DNA from: Haloarcula sp. DT43
GTDB lineage: Archaea; Halobacteriota; Halobacteria; Halobacteriales; Haloarculaceae
DNA length: 64,000 nucleotides
Direction of reading: 5' to 3'
NCBI RefSeq assembly: GCF_037078405.1
Contig: NZ_JAYMGZ010000003.1
Location: 496,001 to 560,000, forward strand
Under the pieces are notes generated by a model that saw only the letters and a program-made list of their open reading frames with translations, had not been told where the DNA came from and searched no databases. This document shows positions 25,602 to 34,482 of the stretch, one piece after another. The number at the start of each line of letters is the position of its first letter. The stretch's first letter is position 1. The position numbers and the translations under genes are program-made.

Positions 25602-27029
25602 CTAACCGACCGACGGAACGAGTCCGACCAGCCGTGTCCGGGTGTCCTCGTGGCCGAGCACCGCTCCCCCATAGACGACGACGCCCAGCGCGACGAGGAC
25701 CAGCAGCCGTGGCGTCGTTGTTGGGGGGATCGCGCGACTCGTTACGTAGACGGCCACACCCATCGCTGCCGCGGCGACAGCCTGCCAGGTAATTGCTCTG
25801 ACATCGAACCGCACCGCAATAGCGCGGTCAAGTGCGGCGGTCTGGGCAAGGGCTGCGGTGCCGGCGGTACTGGTAGTGGCGACCGCAGCCCCGACGAGCC
25901 CGTACCGCGGGACCAGCAGGACGTTCAGCACGATGTTCGCACCGACGGCGACGGTATTCGTCCAGAAGACGAGCCGCTGGCGTTCTGTCCCGAGAAGCGT
26001 GCTCTGGACGATGTCCTTGACTGCCTGGAACAGTTTCTCCGCGACGAGGAGCAGCAAGACGAATCCGCCGGTATCGAACCGATAGAGGTTCCGCATGAAC
26101 GCCCCGCCCAGGATGGCGACACCGACAACGGCGGGAACGACCAGCAAGAGCGCGTACGTTAGGCTCTCCGAGACGGCCGCTTCAATGCGTTCAATCTCAC
26201 CGTTTGCGTGCCAGTTGCTGACTGAGGGGGCTAACGCGGCCCCAATCGACGAACTCGCCAGCATCACGACGACGCTTACCCGCCAAGCGGCCTCATAAAC
26301 ACCAACAGCCGCCGACGAGACGAACACGGCGAGTGCGAGCGTGTCGAACCAGCTGTACGCGAGGTGTGAGACGTTCATGCCGGCTGTGTACTTCGAAAAC
26401 GAGACCAGTCGACCGAACGTCTCTCGCGTCGGCCGAAGCAATGGTGTGCGTACCAGACCGGCAGCCGCGACAGCCCGGACGAACTGGCCGACCAAGAGTC
26501 CGTACACGAGTGCGACCGCGCCACCGCCCCCGAGCACGAGTGCGACGCTGAGTCCAACCCGCGCGACTTCGCCGCACACTTCCACGCCGGCGCTGGTGGC
26601 GATTCGGCGTTCGCCGCGCAGCGCGGATGCGAGTACCCATCCTGCAGACTCGATCCCGATCACGACCACCAACAGCGGGACGAGCCCGACACCGATGCCA
26701 CTGTTGAACAGTGCGCCAACAGTATCGCGGAAACCGACGAGTCCGAGTGAGACGAGCACGAACGGGAGGACAACCGCCAGTAACGCCGCGGTCAGGAACC
26801 GCCCTCGCTCTCGGTCGCTATCTGACTCGCTCATCCGCTTGATGACGGCGTTGTCCGCCCCGAACCGCGCGAACACGCCGAGAACGTTGACAACCGTCTC
26901 GAACGTGAAATACAGACCAAGGCCGGCTGCCCCAAGTTCGCGGGCAAAATATACTGTGCTGAGGAAGCCAACCAGGCTGATGCCTACCCGACTGCCGTAC
27001 AGGACCACACTCGACCGGTCGAGATCCAT
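25602..27029 (-). CDS. Lipid-linked oligosaccharide flippase (Wzx/RfbX, AglR-like MATE-superfamily)
   Basis: 475 residues, about 14 predicted membrane helices (e.g. GLVPLLVVVIGIESAGWVL, ALLLVVPAVVGVAILGGAF, ALVYGLLVGQFVRAV). The opening SRVGISLVGFLSTVYFAREL with GAAGLGLYFTFETV, and FGADNAVIKRMSES, are typical of polysaccharide_synt flippases that carry lipid-linked glycans across the membrane. It follows the sulfatase-like gene by three bases in the same operon. Its presence means that a membrane-lipid-linked oligosaccharide is made here and exported. Confidence 0.88.
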   Translation of the reverse strand: MDLDRSSVVLYGSRVGISLVGFLSTVYFARELGAAGLGLYFTFETVVNVLGVFARFGADNAVIKRMSESDSDRERGRFLTAALLAVVLPFVLVSLGLVGFRDTVGALFNSGIGVGLVPLLVVVIGIESAGWVLASALRGERRIATSAGVEVCGEVARVGLSVALVLGGGGAVALVYGLLVGQFVRAVAAAGLVRTPLLRPTRETFGRLVSFSKYTAGMNVSHLAYSWFDTLALAVFVSSAAVGVYEAAWRVSVVVMLASSSIGAALAPSVSNWHANGEIERIEAAVSESLTYALLLVVPAVVGVAILGGAFMRNLYRFDTGGFVLLLLVAEKLFQAVKDIVQSTLLGTERQRLVFWTNTVAVGANIVLNVLLVPRYGLVGAAVATTSTAGTAALAQTAALDRAIAVRFDVRAITWQAVAAAAMGVAVYVTSRAIPPTTTPRLLVLVALGVVVYGGAVLGHEDTRTRLVGLVPSVG

Positions 27030-27032
27030 GGC

Positions 27033-28466
27033 TCAGCGGTACCCCAATTCGCGGAGCCGATCGGCGACGCCATGGTCAACGGCGTCGTCCGCGTCCGACC
27101 CGGACACCGCGGCGTCTGCATCGCGCGCCGCGGTGGCTGCACTGACCGCAAACGGTCCGTCCTCGGCGTTTGGTCGCGCCCAGTCGGGGACTGTCGGGTC
27201 GTCAGACCGGTCACGCTGCCAGCACGGGCGGTCGGTGTCGAGTCCGAAGCGTTGAACCGACCCCGACTCGTCCCAGACCCACTTGCTGTTCCCCTCGTAG
27301 ACGCATCGGCGGAGACGGTCCCATCGTTCGCCAGACAGCGATTCGTTGCTCGGCGTCACGCCCAAGAGTTCAGCTGCGGCCCGCTCGCGCGTCACATCGG
27401 GGACCCGTCCATTGGCCAGTCCGCGGATCAGCCGCCGGAGGTCGAGGTGCGAGACGTACCCAGAGACCGTCCCGAGTTCACTGGGCGGATTGATCACGAC
27501 GAGTGGAACGTGGAGGACGCCCTCCGAGAGACTCCCGACGTGACCGAACAGTCGATCGTCTGCAGGGTAGGCGAGGTTCTCCCCGTGATCTGCAGTGACG
27601 ACGACGGTTGTTTCCCGGTCGGTCGCTGCCAAAAGATTGTCAACGAACCGCATTGCCCATCGGTCGAGGTAATCGATAGCCGCAGCGTACTGGGTGCGGT
27701 AACGACGGAGGTCCGCCGCGTGGTCGTCCGGGCTCTCAATCACGTCGGCGTTCGAGACGTGTTCGGAGTCCCAGCCCGCTGGGACGTTCGTCTTCCGGTA
27801 GCCGCGCGCGGTCCGCTGTGGCTCGTGGGCATCCATTGCGTTGACGAACAGAAAGAACGGCTCCGTACCGACGCGCTCGGTCGCCGCGCGCGAACAGACA
27901 ACCGCACCGTCGTCGAACAGCTCCGCACGCCCCGACAGCGGGCCGTGTCGGACCGCGTCGTTCGCACGGTAGAGCGCGACGTTCGCGAGGCTGGCGAGCG
28001 GACGGTCGTCGGTTGCGACGGCGCGGGCGAGCGCAAGGTACTTTTCAGGGCCCGCCTCGGCGTGTTCGCGGACGAACGCAGCCGGGTCGAGCGCGTCGGG
28101 AAAGCGCCGGTACCGCGAGACATCGACGAACTCGTCGAACAGACTGTCGAAGCCGTATGTCGATCCAGCGTAGACGTTCGCGCTCACACCGACTGCCCGA
28201 TGTGTCGAGAGGTCTCCAATAATTGTCTTTTCGCTGTCGAGCGCGTCGAACGAAGGCGCACGGCTGTGGACCCCGTGTTCGTGCGGCAGTTGTCCAGTCA
28301 GCATGCTCGCATGGCTGGGGGTGCTCCACCCGCTGGCAGCTCGACACCCTTCGTAGACGATTCCAGCCCGCTCACGCAGGCGTGGTGCGAACAGCCTGAA
28401 GAAGTCGGCCCGAACGGTGTCTAAACAGAGGACGACGACGTTGCGAGTCACTATGTCGCCCTCCAT
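27033..28466 (-). CDS. Sulfatase-family hydrolase/transferase (alkaline phosphatase superfamily)
   Basis: 477 residues. The metal-binding opening LCLDTVRADFF (Asp16) and the nucleophile region SGWSTPSHASMLTG are clear, as is TADHGENL later. In true sulfatases the nucleophile sits in C/S-x-P-S-R; here the text is S48-T49-P50-S51-H52, a Ser-type site with Arg replaced by His. So it may be a phospho- or phosphoglycerol transferase or a noncanonical sulfatase, acting on surface glycans. The ATG at 28466 overlaps the previous gene by 16 bases; a GTG at 28451 is the other possible start. The flippase gene follows three bases after the stop. Confidence 0.82.
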   Translation of the reverse strand: MEGDIVTRNVVVLCLDTVRADFFRLFAPRLRERAGIVYEGCRAASGWSTPSHASMLTGQLPHEHGVHSRAPSFDALDSEKTIIGDLSTHRAVGVSANVYAGSTYGFDSLFDEFVDVSRYRRFPDALDPAAFVREHAEAGPEKYLALARAVATDDRPLASLANVALYRANDAVRHGPLSGRAELFDDGAVVCSRAATERVGTEPFFLFVNAMDAHEPQRTARGYRKTNVPAGWDSEHVSNADVIESPDDHAADLRRYRTQYAAAIDYLDRWAMRFVDNLLAATDRETTVVVTADHGENLAYPADDRLFGHVGSLSEGVLHVPLVVINPPSELGTVSGYVSHLDLRRLIRGLANGRVPDVTRERAAAELLGVTPSNESLSGERWDRLRRCVYEGNSKWVWDESGSVQRFGLDTDRPCWQRDRSDDPTVPDWARPNAEDGPFAVSAATAARDADAAVSGSDADDAVDHGVADRLRELGYR

Positions 28467-30040
28467 GTGGTATCTGCCGGCGAGGCGGCATCGACGTCCA
28501 TTCGAGTCGTAGTCGTCCGCTCGGAGACGGTTCGAGACGTTCCGTTCTCGCTTCGGACGAACAATAGCAGTCGAACACCTTCGTACGGACGGTCGACCGC
28601 GACGGTCATGTTCTGGCCGAGGACGGTTCTGACACGCTCGGACTCGCTCTCGCTAATATGCGAGAGCATGAGCCACACCCGGTCCTCACCGGCAGCCATC
28701 TCCGTGATAGTCTCATTGGACGCCGGCGCATACCCGGTCCCCGACTTCGCGGCGACCAGCCCCAGAACACGCACATCAGACCGGTCGACGTAGTGTTCGG
28801 CACCATACTGGGAGATCTGGTCTGCGACAATAACGAGGTCACCGGACTCAGCGTTGCGCTCAACGTAAGCACCCGTCGCGTCCCACTCTTCTTTTTGTGT
28901 TTCGGTATAATAGACACCGAGTTGCGGGAGCATACTCAGGAGGACTATGCCGGCGAGCACGTAGCGTAATGTCGGTGCCCCGATTCGATCGATACCGAGC
29001 GCAACCAGGAGGAACAGCCCGACAGAGGCGGCGATTGTATAGCGGTCCCAAAACACTGGCGTGATAGTGTACGACACAACGAACGGAAGCCCGATCGCGG
29101 CGGCGAGGACGAGGGTGAAGAGCACGCGTTCTTCCCCCGGACGCGGAACCCACCCCGACCAGTTGCGCAGTCCGTGATGTCGCGGTCGTCGCGGATCGTT
29201 GCCGAGCGCCCCGAATGCTGCCAGCCCGCAGACCACCGCGAGCGGTGCGACGTACAGCGGGAGGGCCGGACCGCCCCTGTACCCCATGTACAGGACGATG
29301 ACCTCGCCGATGTTCAGCAGTGTCGGAAGCGGAATAAACGAGTAGGAGACGCCGCCGCGAACCCGCAAGAACACGGCCACTGCCATCGGAATCGCGGCGA
29401 CGGCGACGGGGGCGAACGGTGCGACCCAGCGCTGGGCCGCACTGGCCCGGTCGTCCTTACTGATAACGACAGCCAGAATCCATAGCACTTCGGCGGCGAC
29501 CACGAAGACGGCGAAGACATGGGTGTACAGTAGCACGACCGTGACGGCACCGTACGCGGCGACTGCACGACGGGTCCGGTCCGCTCGGATCCGGAGCAGT
29601 AGGTACAACGAGAGCAGGACCAGCAACACCAGAAGGCTGTACATTCGCACCTCCTGCGAGTACCGGACGTGAAACCGGGAGACTGCGAGTATCACTGACG
29701 CTAAAAGTCCGACCCAGTGGTTCGCGGCTTCCCGGCCGACGAGATAGATCACGCCGACCGCAGCGATGCCGAAGACCGCCGATGGAAGCCGGAGCGCGAA
29801 CTCGGAGGTGCCGACGAAGCGGATCCAGGCGTCAAGGAGCAGGTAGTACACCGGGAGGTGGGGCTGGGCCTGCGGGAGTTGTATCGCGAGTTCGATCCCG
29901 TCCCACCGCTGGACGAACATCAGCGTCAGCAGTTCGTCCGTCCAGAGGCTCTCCTCGCCCAGTGCGAACAATCGAAGAGCGGATGCGAGGACGATGACGG
30001 CAATAATGTGGCTGTTCTCTGCCGACCGGATCCGAACCAT
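28451..30040 (-). CDS. GT39/GT83 (ArnT/PMT)-like membrane glycosyltransferase
   Basis: 529 residues from the ATG at 30040. The first luminal loop has the family motif LRLFALGEESLWTDELLT (the acidic ExLWxDE signature of ArnT/PMT proteins that use a polyprenyl- or dolichyl-phosphate sugar). About ten membrane helices follow (WVGLLASVILAVSRFHVRYS, VVLLYTHVFAVFVVAAEVLW) with a soluble C-terminal domain of about 150 residues. It transfers a sugar from a lipid donor outside the membrane. An upstream open extension to 30166 contains no membrane or domain signal, so it is left out. Overlaps the sulfatase-like gene. Confidence 0.85.
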   Translation of the reverse strand: MVRIRSAENSHIIAVIVLASALRLFALGEESLWTDELLTLMFVQRWDGIELAIQLPQAQPHLPVYYLLLDAWIRFVGTSEFALRLPSAVFGIAAVGVIYLVGREAANHWVGLLASVILAVSRFHVRYSQEVRMYSLLVLLVLLSLYLLLRIRADRTRRAVAAYGAVTVVLLYTHVFAVFVVAAEVLWILAVVISKDDRASAAQRWVAPFAPVAVAAIPMAVAVFLRVRGGVSYSFIPLPTLLNIGEVIVLYMGYRGGPALPLYVAPLAVVCGLAAFGALGNDPRRPRHHGLRNWSGWVPRPGEERVLFTLVLAAAIGLPFVVSYTITPVFWDRYTIAASVGLFLLVALGIDRIGAPTLRYVLAGIVLLSMLPQLGVYYTETQKEEWDATGAYVERNAESGDLVIVADQISQYGAEHYVDRSDVRVLGLVAAKSGTGYAPASNETITEMAAGEDRVWLMLSHISESESERVRTVLGQNMTVAVDRPYEGVRLLLFVRSENGTSRTVSERTTTTRMDVDAASPADTTWRAT

Positions 30041-30143
30041 TCGACGGCACGAAAGAGAATAGCGGTAATTGTTATAAGGAGCATACAGCCGCAGTAGGTA
30101 CCCTGATTCTAAAACGCAGCACTGCCAACAGGTGAATAACGTC

Positions 30144-31160
30144 ATGCGCACGGTCATGATCTGCACGGACCCCCATCCCGCCCACTTTGGTTTCGCTCAG
30201 GCGGTGGACGCGGAACTGGTCCAGTTCCGCCGGGACGGCGATACTGGTTCACTCGCGGAGGACCTCCGAAACAGCCTCCGCTACCCCGATGCAGACGTGT
30301 ACCTCGTCGAGGGGTCCCAACCGCTCTGGGCGTCGCTCCTTGCAAGCGTTCGGACCGGCGCGAGCGTTGTGTACCTCTGTGCCGACCACGGGTTCTACAA
30401 CCTCGGCCACGGGTCGTTCGAAGGACAGTCTCCACTGAAAACAGTTGTCGGTCGGTTCGGTCGTCCCGTAGTCAAGCGGGTCGGACGGTGGGGGATCGAT
30501 GGCGTCGTCGCCGTTTCGGAGTTCGCCGCCGAGTTCGTCAGCCCATTCGTATCCGCGTCGACGCCAGTCCGTATCGCACATCCGTACGTCCAGCCGGACC
30601 GATACGACTCGCTCCTGACCATAGATCCAGCGTTCGACGAATGCCGGGCGGTGACGATCGGTCGCGGCGCCCGGTACAAGGGGATCGACTTGCTCGTTGA
30701 GGCCTGGCCTATGATACGCGAAAGCCATCCCGACGCGAAACTCGACGTGGTCGGCACGGACCACCCAACTGTGTACGGCGAGCAAGCGGGCGTGACCGTC
30801 CACGGGTACGTTGACGACGACCATCTCATCTCGCTGTTGGGCCAGGCGTCACTGTTCATCCAGCCGTCCCGGATGGATACATTCCCGGTCGCGACGCTGG
30901 AGGCGATGTGCGCTGGCCTCCCACCGCTCGTCACCGACTGCACTGGGACCCGTTCGGAAGCACGGGCGCTTGATGCAGAGTTAGTAGTCAAGCCGACGCC
31001 GCGGTCGATCGCAGCGGGCGTTCGTGCGTACTTCGAACGACTTGTGACCGAGCGCGAACGTCTCGGTGCGGCTGCACGCGAACGTGGGCGACAGTTCGAC
31101 CGGGCGACCCGAACTGCCGCGTTCCGTCGCGCGTTCTACGACGTCGTCGCGCGCTCGTAG
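30144..31160 (+). CDS. Family 4 glycosyltransferase
   Basis: 338 residues with a short N-terminal acceptor domain (MICTDPHPAHFGFAQ...) and a full donor domain: AVTIGRGARYKGIDLLVEAW, LDVVGTDHPTVYG, VTVHGYVDDDHLISLLGQAS, FIQPSRMDTFPVATLEAMCA (the E-x7-E-type donor motif region) and PPLVTDCTGTRSEA. GT-B fold GT4. Start is the ATG at 30144; a GTG at 30132 is possible. Its end overlaps the convergent GT4 gene by 25 bases, with no terminator space between. Divergent from the ArnT-like gene. Confidence 0.87.
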   Translation: MRTVMICTDPHPAHFGFAQAVDAELVQFRRDGDTGSLAEDLRNSLRYPDADVYLVEGSQPLWASLLASVRTGASVVYLCADHGFYNLGHGSFEGQSPLKTVVGRFGRPVVKRVGRWGIDGVVAVSEFAAEFVSPFVSASTPVRIAHPYVQPDRYDSLLTIDPAFDECRAVTIGRGARYKGIDLLVEAWPMIRESHPDAKLDVVGTDHPTVYGEQAGVTVHGYVDDDHLISLLGQASLFIQPSRMDTFPVATLEAMCAGLPPLVTDCTGTRSEARALDAELVVKPTPRSIAAGVRAYFERLVTERERLGAAARERGRQFDRATRTAAFRRAFYDVVARS

Positions 31161-32200
31161 ACCGCTGCTACTCCCTCAGCGCAGTCATCCCAGCTCTGAA
31201 TCGGGGCCGAAGGTGCATCAAGTCCGACCGCAGCGTCGACTGCCTCGGCGATGGCGGCCGGTGATGCCGCGGTAGCGATACAGTCTCGACGGTCGGCCCA
31301 TTCCGAGAGGCCTCCAACTTCGCGGACGACAGACGGTGTCCCAGCGGCGAGTGCTTCACCGACAGTGAGGCCGTAGGCTTCGTGTTCAGAGAGCGCGAGG
31401 TGGGCCGCGGCGCCGGCATAGAGTCCGGGCAGGCGTTCGTCGTCGACGTATCCCAGCAGGTCGAGGCGGTCGGCGACTCCTGCGTCCGTTGCCCGAGACA
31501 CCAGTCGGTCGCGGTCCGGCCCGCGGCCGGCGACGACCAAGTGGTAGCTCGGCAGTTCGGTCAGCGCCGCCACGGCGAGATCAACTCGTTTGTATTGCTC
31601 GAGGCGGCCGACCATGAGGAGGTACGGGCCATCACGTCGCTCCGCTGGCGCGCCTGCAAAGCGGTCCACATCGATTCCGTTCCGGACAACTGTCACCCTG
31701 TCGACTAGGTCACGGCTGAGTATTTTACGCTCCCACTCACTCACAGCCACGATCGCGTCGGCCCGTTCGAGAGCACGACGACCGAGGGGCCGGTAGAGTC
31801 GGAGCAATCGGTCCCGGAACTCCGACGCGCTTTGCCCGTGATAATGGGGCGTGGCGACCAGCGCCGCGTCGCGCGTCGCAAACGCTCCCAGTACGAACGG
31901 AAATGCGTGATAGTTGTGGATGTGAATCACATCTGCCGATGCGTCGTGGCGCCGGACCGCTGGGTACACACTAGGAGACAGGTAGAACGCGCCACCGGGA
32001 GCGAGCGACCGACAGCGCATGACGGGCACGCTATTGGGACGGTCGCCGTCGGCTTCGTTCGGATCGGCAGTGACGACGCAGACGTCATGGCCCGCCGCTC
32101 GTTGTCGGGTCGCGAGCGCTTTGACATGGCGTTCGACGCCGCCGACTCGCGGCGGATACCGGTGTGTCACGTGAAGCACCTGCATCGAGTGTGTAGACAT
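31136..32200 (-). CDS. Family 4 glycosyltransferase
   Basis: 354 residues. VLHVTHRYPPRVGGVERHVKALA is the classic GT4 start; then LLMVGRLEQYKRVDLAVAAL, LVVAGRGPDRDRLVSRATDA, LLGYVDDERLPGLYAGAAAH and LSEHEAYGLTVGEALAAGTP, the E-x7-E donor site. An ATG at 32185 (MQVLHV) is as likely a start as the one at 32200. Last gene of the island before the MITE and TnpB relics; it converges with the other GT4 gene, with a 25-base overlap. Sugar unknown. Confidence 0.9.
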   Translation of the reverse strand: MSTHSMQVLHVTHRYPPRVGGVERHVKALATRQRAAGHDVCVVTADPNEADGDRPNSVPVMRCRSLAPGGAFYLSPSVYPAVRRHDASADVIHIHNYHAFPFVLGAFATRDAALVATPHYHGQSASEFRDRLLRLYRPLGRRALERADAIVAVSEWERKILSRDLVDRVTVVRNGIDVDRFAGAPAERRDGPYLLMVGRLEQYKRVDLAVAALTELPSYHLVVAGRGPDRDRLVSRATDAGVADRLDLLGYVDDERLPGLYAGAAAHLALSEHEAYGLTVGEALAAGTPSVVREVGGLSEWADRRDCIATAASPAAIAEAVDAAVGLDAPSAPIQSWDDCAEGVAAVYERATTS

Positions 32201-32351
32201 TTCTGACTCCTACCGTCAAATACGTTGATAAAGTCCGCGGGCGATACGTTCGATCAAACGTCTTGACTGTCCTCGTCTAACGTTTCTCTGAGGAGGTTTG
32301 CGAGCTTCATGGACAGAACTCACTAAGACCTCCTCGCTTCTCAAACTCGCT

Positions 32352-32441
32352 CAACTATAGTAGCCATTGAAAATCAATGCACACCTGATCGCACGAGAGC
32401 AGTGCGTTCAGTGTGTAAATCGTTTCAATTGTTACTATAGA
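32352..32441 (+). mobile_element. MITE-like element (about 86 bp) with terminal inverted repeats; contains copy 2 of the 50-bp repeat
   Basis: The left end at 32356 (CTATAGTAGCCATTGAAA) and the inverted right end at 32424-32441 (read in reverse CTATAGTAACAATTGAAA) match at 16 of 18 positions, and partial pairing continues for about 30 bases, ending in CACAC on both sides. No coding space lies inside, so it is a miniature element mobilised in trans. Positions 32352-32401 are the exact reverse complement of 9007-9056. The surrounding 32201-32568 holds no gene I can support. Confidence 0.65.
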
Positions 32442-32568
32442 CAGTGCCCCATTGTGACACCTATCAGTGTAGTGCTGTCAAAATGGCTATGTTTTTACGC
32501 TGGAGTCCACCGAACGGCAAGAGTGTAGCCATCAACCGACGATGGCGGTGACAGACACATGCGAAATA

Positions 32569-32881
32569 TCAACAAGGGCACTGGTGATGCGCCGTGTCGT
32601 CCTTCTGTCGAAGGTCGAACCATGACTGGAAAGCGTCGGAAAGTTCTTCGATGACTTTCTGACTGGTTTGCGCGTTCAAGTCTTTCCAGCACGTTTGGTT
32701 CTTCATATACGATTTCAGCACGCCCTCGTCTGGGATTTCGCCGGTTGCGTTCCAGATGCGGTCTGCTGTCCATCGTGCGACGTTCCAAATCTTCGAGGCG
32801 GAGTCCCCGAGCGAGACCATCACGTACCTGTTGGTGGTTCTGGATGAAACCAACGTCGGTGCGTGTGACCTCAATCACCAT
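32569..32881 (-). pseudogene. N-terminal fragment of an IS1341-type TnpB, frameshifted
   Basis: The ATG at 32881 gives VIEVTRTDVGFIQNHQQVRD; one indel near 32815 then switches to the frame reading SASKIWNVARWTADRIWNAT, EIPDEGVLKSYMKNQ and KVIEELSDAFQSWFDLRQKD. This is the first 95-100 residues of haloarchaeal IS200/IS605 TnpB. The rest (RuvC and zinc finger) is absent: after KDD the frame hits a stop at 32569 in unrelated sequence. It is dead. It differs from the TnpB body at 43743 where the two overlap, so they are not halves of one gene. Confidence 0.8.
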
Positions 32882-32980
32882 ACATACCTCATGTCGGTAA
32901 AATTACTAATAGTGTTGATGAGCGTGGAATATCCAACCGCGCTATCGACGGTGGGTTGTGTGGGAAGTGTCGGATTCACT

Positions 32981-32998
32981 CCCACCGTAAACGGCGGG
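32981..32998. repeat. Imperfect hairpin of an IS200/IS605-type end
   Basis: CCCACCGT (32981-32988) pairs with ACGGCGGG (32991-32998), one mismatch, with a two-base loop. The same design, with the same CCGT/ACGG core, occurs downstream of the TnpB body at 44849-44868. It lies 100 bases before the TnpB fragment and 15 bases past the stop of the sodium symporter gene, so it marks one border of this mobile-element scar and may also end symporter transcription. Confidence 0.45.
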
Positions 32999-33012
32999 AT
33001 TCTCTCCTCGAT

Positions 33013-34407
33013 TTAAGATAGCCTCGCCCTGAGGAGCCAGCCCAACGCGACGAGGAGCGAAAGCATGAAACCTGCGACGACGACACCGAGCACCCCATCG
33101 CGTGGCTGGCCGATCAGGATTCGCCACGCCGGCCGCGCCACACCCAGCGCCCTCGCGAGCGTCACGAGCGCGAGGACTGGCGGGATAACGTACTTTACCA
33201 GCGGATAGAGCCGTCCAAGTTCCTTGTGGACAACCTCGAAATCGGCCGCCCAGACGAATACCACCGTGATGAGGAATCCAGAGATGGGGAGAGCGTAAGT
33301 CCCGACGGATTCGTCGACGATGTCGAGGACCGGTCGTTCGGCGATGAGGAGTCGTACCGAGCTGTAACTCAACGCCGAGGGGATGCCGGCAGCGAAGACA
33401 CCGGCAGTGAGGAGCGCTGTCGACCGTGTGCGGTCGAACCGTGTCGTGGTCGTGGCGGCGGCGACCCCGACCTCCAACAGCGAGACGGCCGAACTCAGCG
33501 CGGCGAAAAAGAGCAGCCCGAAGAACGCCACCGCGACGATCCGACCGACTGCCATCGACGCGAACGCTGTCGGGAGCGTCGTGAAAGCGAGCTCCGTCCC
33601 GAGTGTCGGTTCCAGTCCGAAGCTGAACACGATCGGGAAGATGACCAGACCGGCAAATAGTGCTGCCGCAATGTCGGCGACTGTGATCAGAAGCGACGAT
33701 CGGAAGAGGTCCATCTCTTCGTCGGTGTAACTCCCGTACGTCAGCATGATTCCCTGTCCGACCGACAGTGAAAAGAACACTTGCCCGACTGCTGCACTCC
33801 AAACCCCAGGTTCCGTGAGTACGGAGAGGTCGGGGGTGAAAAGGAAGGCGACCGCCTCGCCCCACCCAGAGAAGGTGACGGCGTAGAGGGCGAGGAGGAC
33901 GAGGAGCGCAAAGACTGTCGGCATCACGACCTTCGACATCCGCTCGATGCCGCCGCGAACACCCAGCGACACGATTCCACCGGTGAGGATGGTGGCGATG
34001 ACGAAGTATCCGACCGGAAGCCAGCCGCTGGTGAAGGTCGAAAACGGCGTCTGCGAGCCGACGAGCCACGAAACGAGAAAGCCGAGCACCCAGCCGGTGA
34101 GAACCAGGTAGTAACTCAAGATGAGCAACACTCCACCGACGACGAGCCAGCCGAATGCAGTATAGGAACGATCGATACTCTGAAAGGCCGAGACGACGTC
34201 CGTCCTCAGCGTCCGACCCACAGCGAGTTCAAGGACGAGCAGCGGGACAGCGAGTGTGAAGGCAGCCAGTAGATAGGGCACGAGGTATGCCCCGCCACCG
34301 TTCGTACCAAGAACTGACGAGAACCGCCAGAGGTTGCCCAAGCCGACTGCTGCCCCGACCGTCGCCAGAAGGAATCCGACTCCCGACGACCACCGTTCTG
34401 TTGTCAT
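33013..34407 (-). CDS. Sodium-dependent transporter, SNF/NSS (neurotransmitter:sodium symporter) family
   Basis: 464 residues, about 11-12 membrane helices. The family opening is exact: GVGFLLATVGAAVGLGNLWRFS, where the unwound TM1 segment (AVGLGN) binds substrate and Na+. Then GGGAYLVPYL, and TM6 FFSLSVGQGIMLTYGSY. Relatives such as LeuT, MhsT and TnaT import amino acids with sodium. Start is the ATG at 34407, four codons into the open frame, where conservation begins. Monocistronic, divergent from the PAC2 gene. Confidence 0.92.
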   Translation of the reverse strand: MTTERWSSGVGFLLATVGAAVGLGNLWRFSSVLGTNGGGAYLVPYLLAAFTLAVPLLVLELAVGRTLRTDVVSAFQSIDRSYTAFGWLVVGGVLLILSYYLVLTGWVLGFLVSWLVGSQTPFSTFTSGWLPVGYFVIATILTGGIVSLGVRGGIERMSKVVMPTVFALLVLLALYAVTFSGWGEAVAFLFTPDLSVLTEPGVWSAAVGQVFFSLSVGQGIMLTYGSYTDEEMDLFRSSLLITVADIAAALFAGLVIFPIVFSFGLEPTLGTELAFTTLPTAFASMAVGRIVAVAFFGLLFFAALSSAVSLLEVGVAAATTTTRFDRTRSTALLTAGVFAAGIPSALSYSSVRLLIAERPVLDIVDESVGTYALPISGFLITVVFVWAADFEVVHKELGRLYPLVKYVIPPVLALVTLARALGVARPAWRILIGQPRDGVLGVVVAGFMLSLLVALGWLLRARLS

Positions 34408-34450
34408 AGTCTTCCACACAGAACTCAGTCACTTATCAATGAGGACGTGA

Positions 34451-34461
34451 AAATATAAATA
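34451..34461 (+). promoter_or_regulatory. TATA box of the PAC2 gene (leaderless-type promoter)
   Basis: AAATATAAATA at 34451-34461 is centred 27 bases before the ATG at 34483. This is the spacing expected when transcription starts at or next to the start codon, as for most haloarchaeal genes. The AT content stands out from the surrounding GC-rich sequence. Confidence 0.55.
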
Positions 34462-34482
34462 CACATTTGGAGACGTTCTCGT

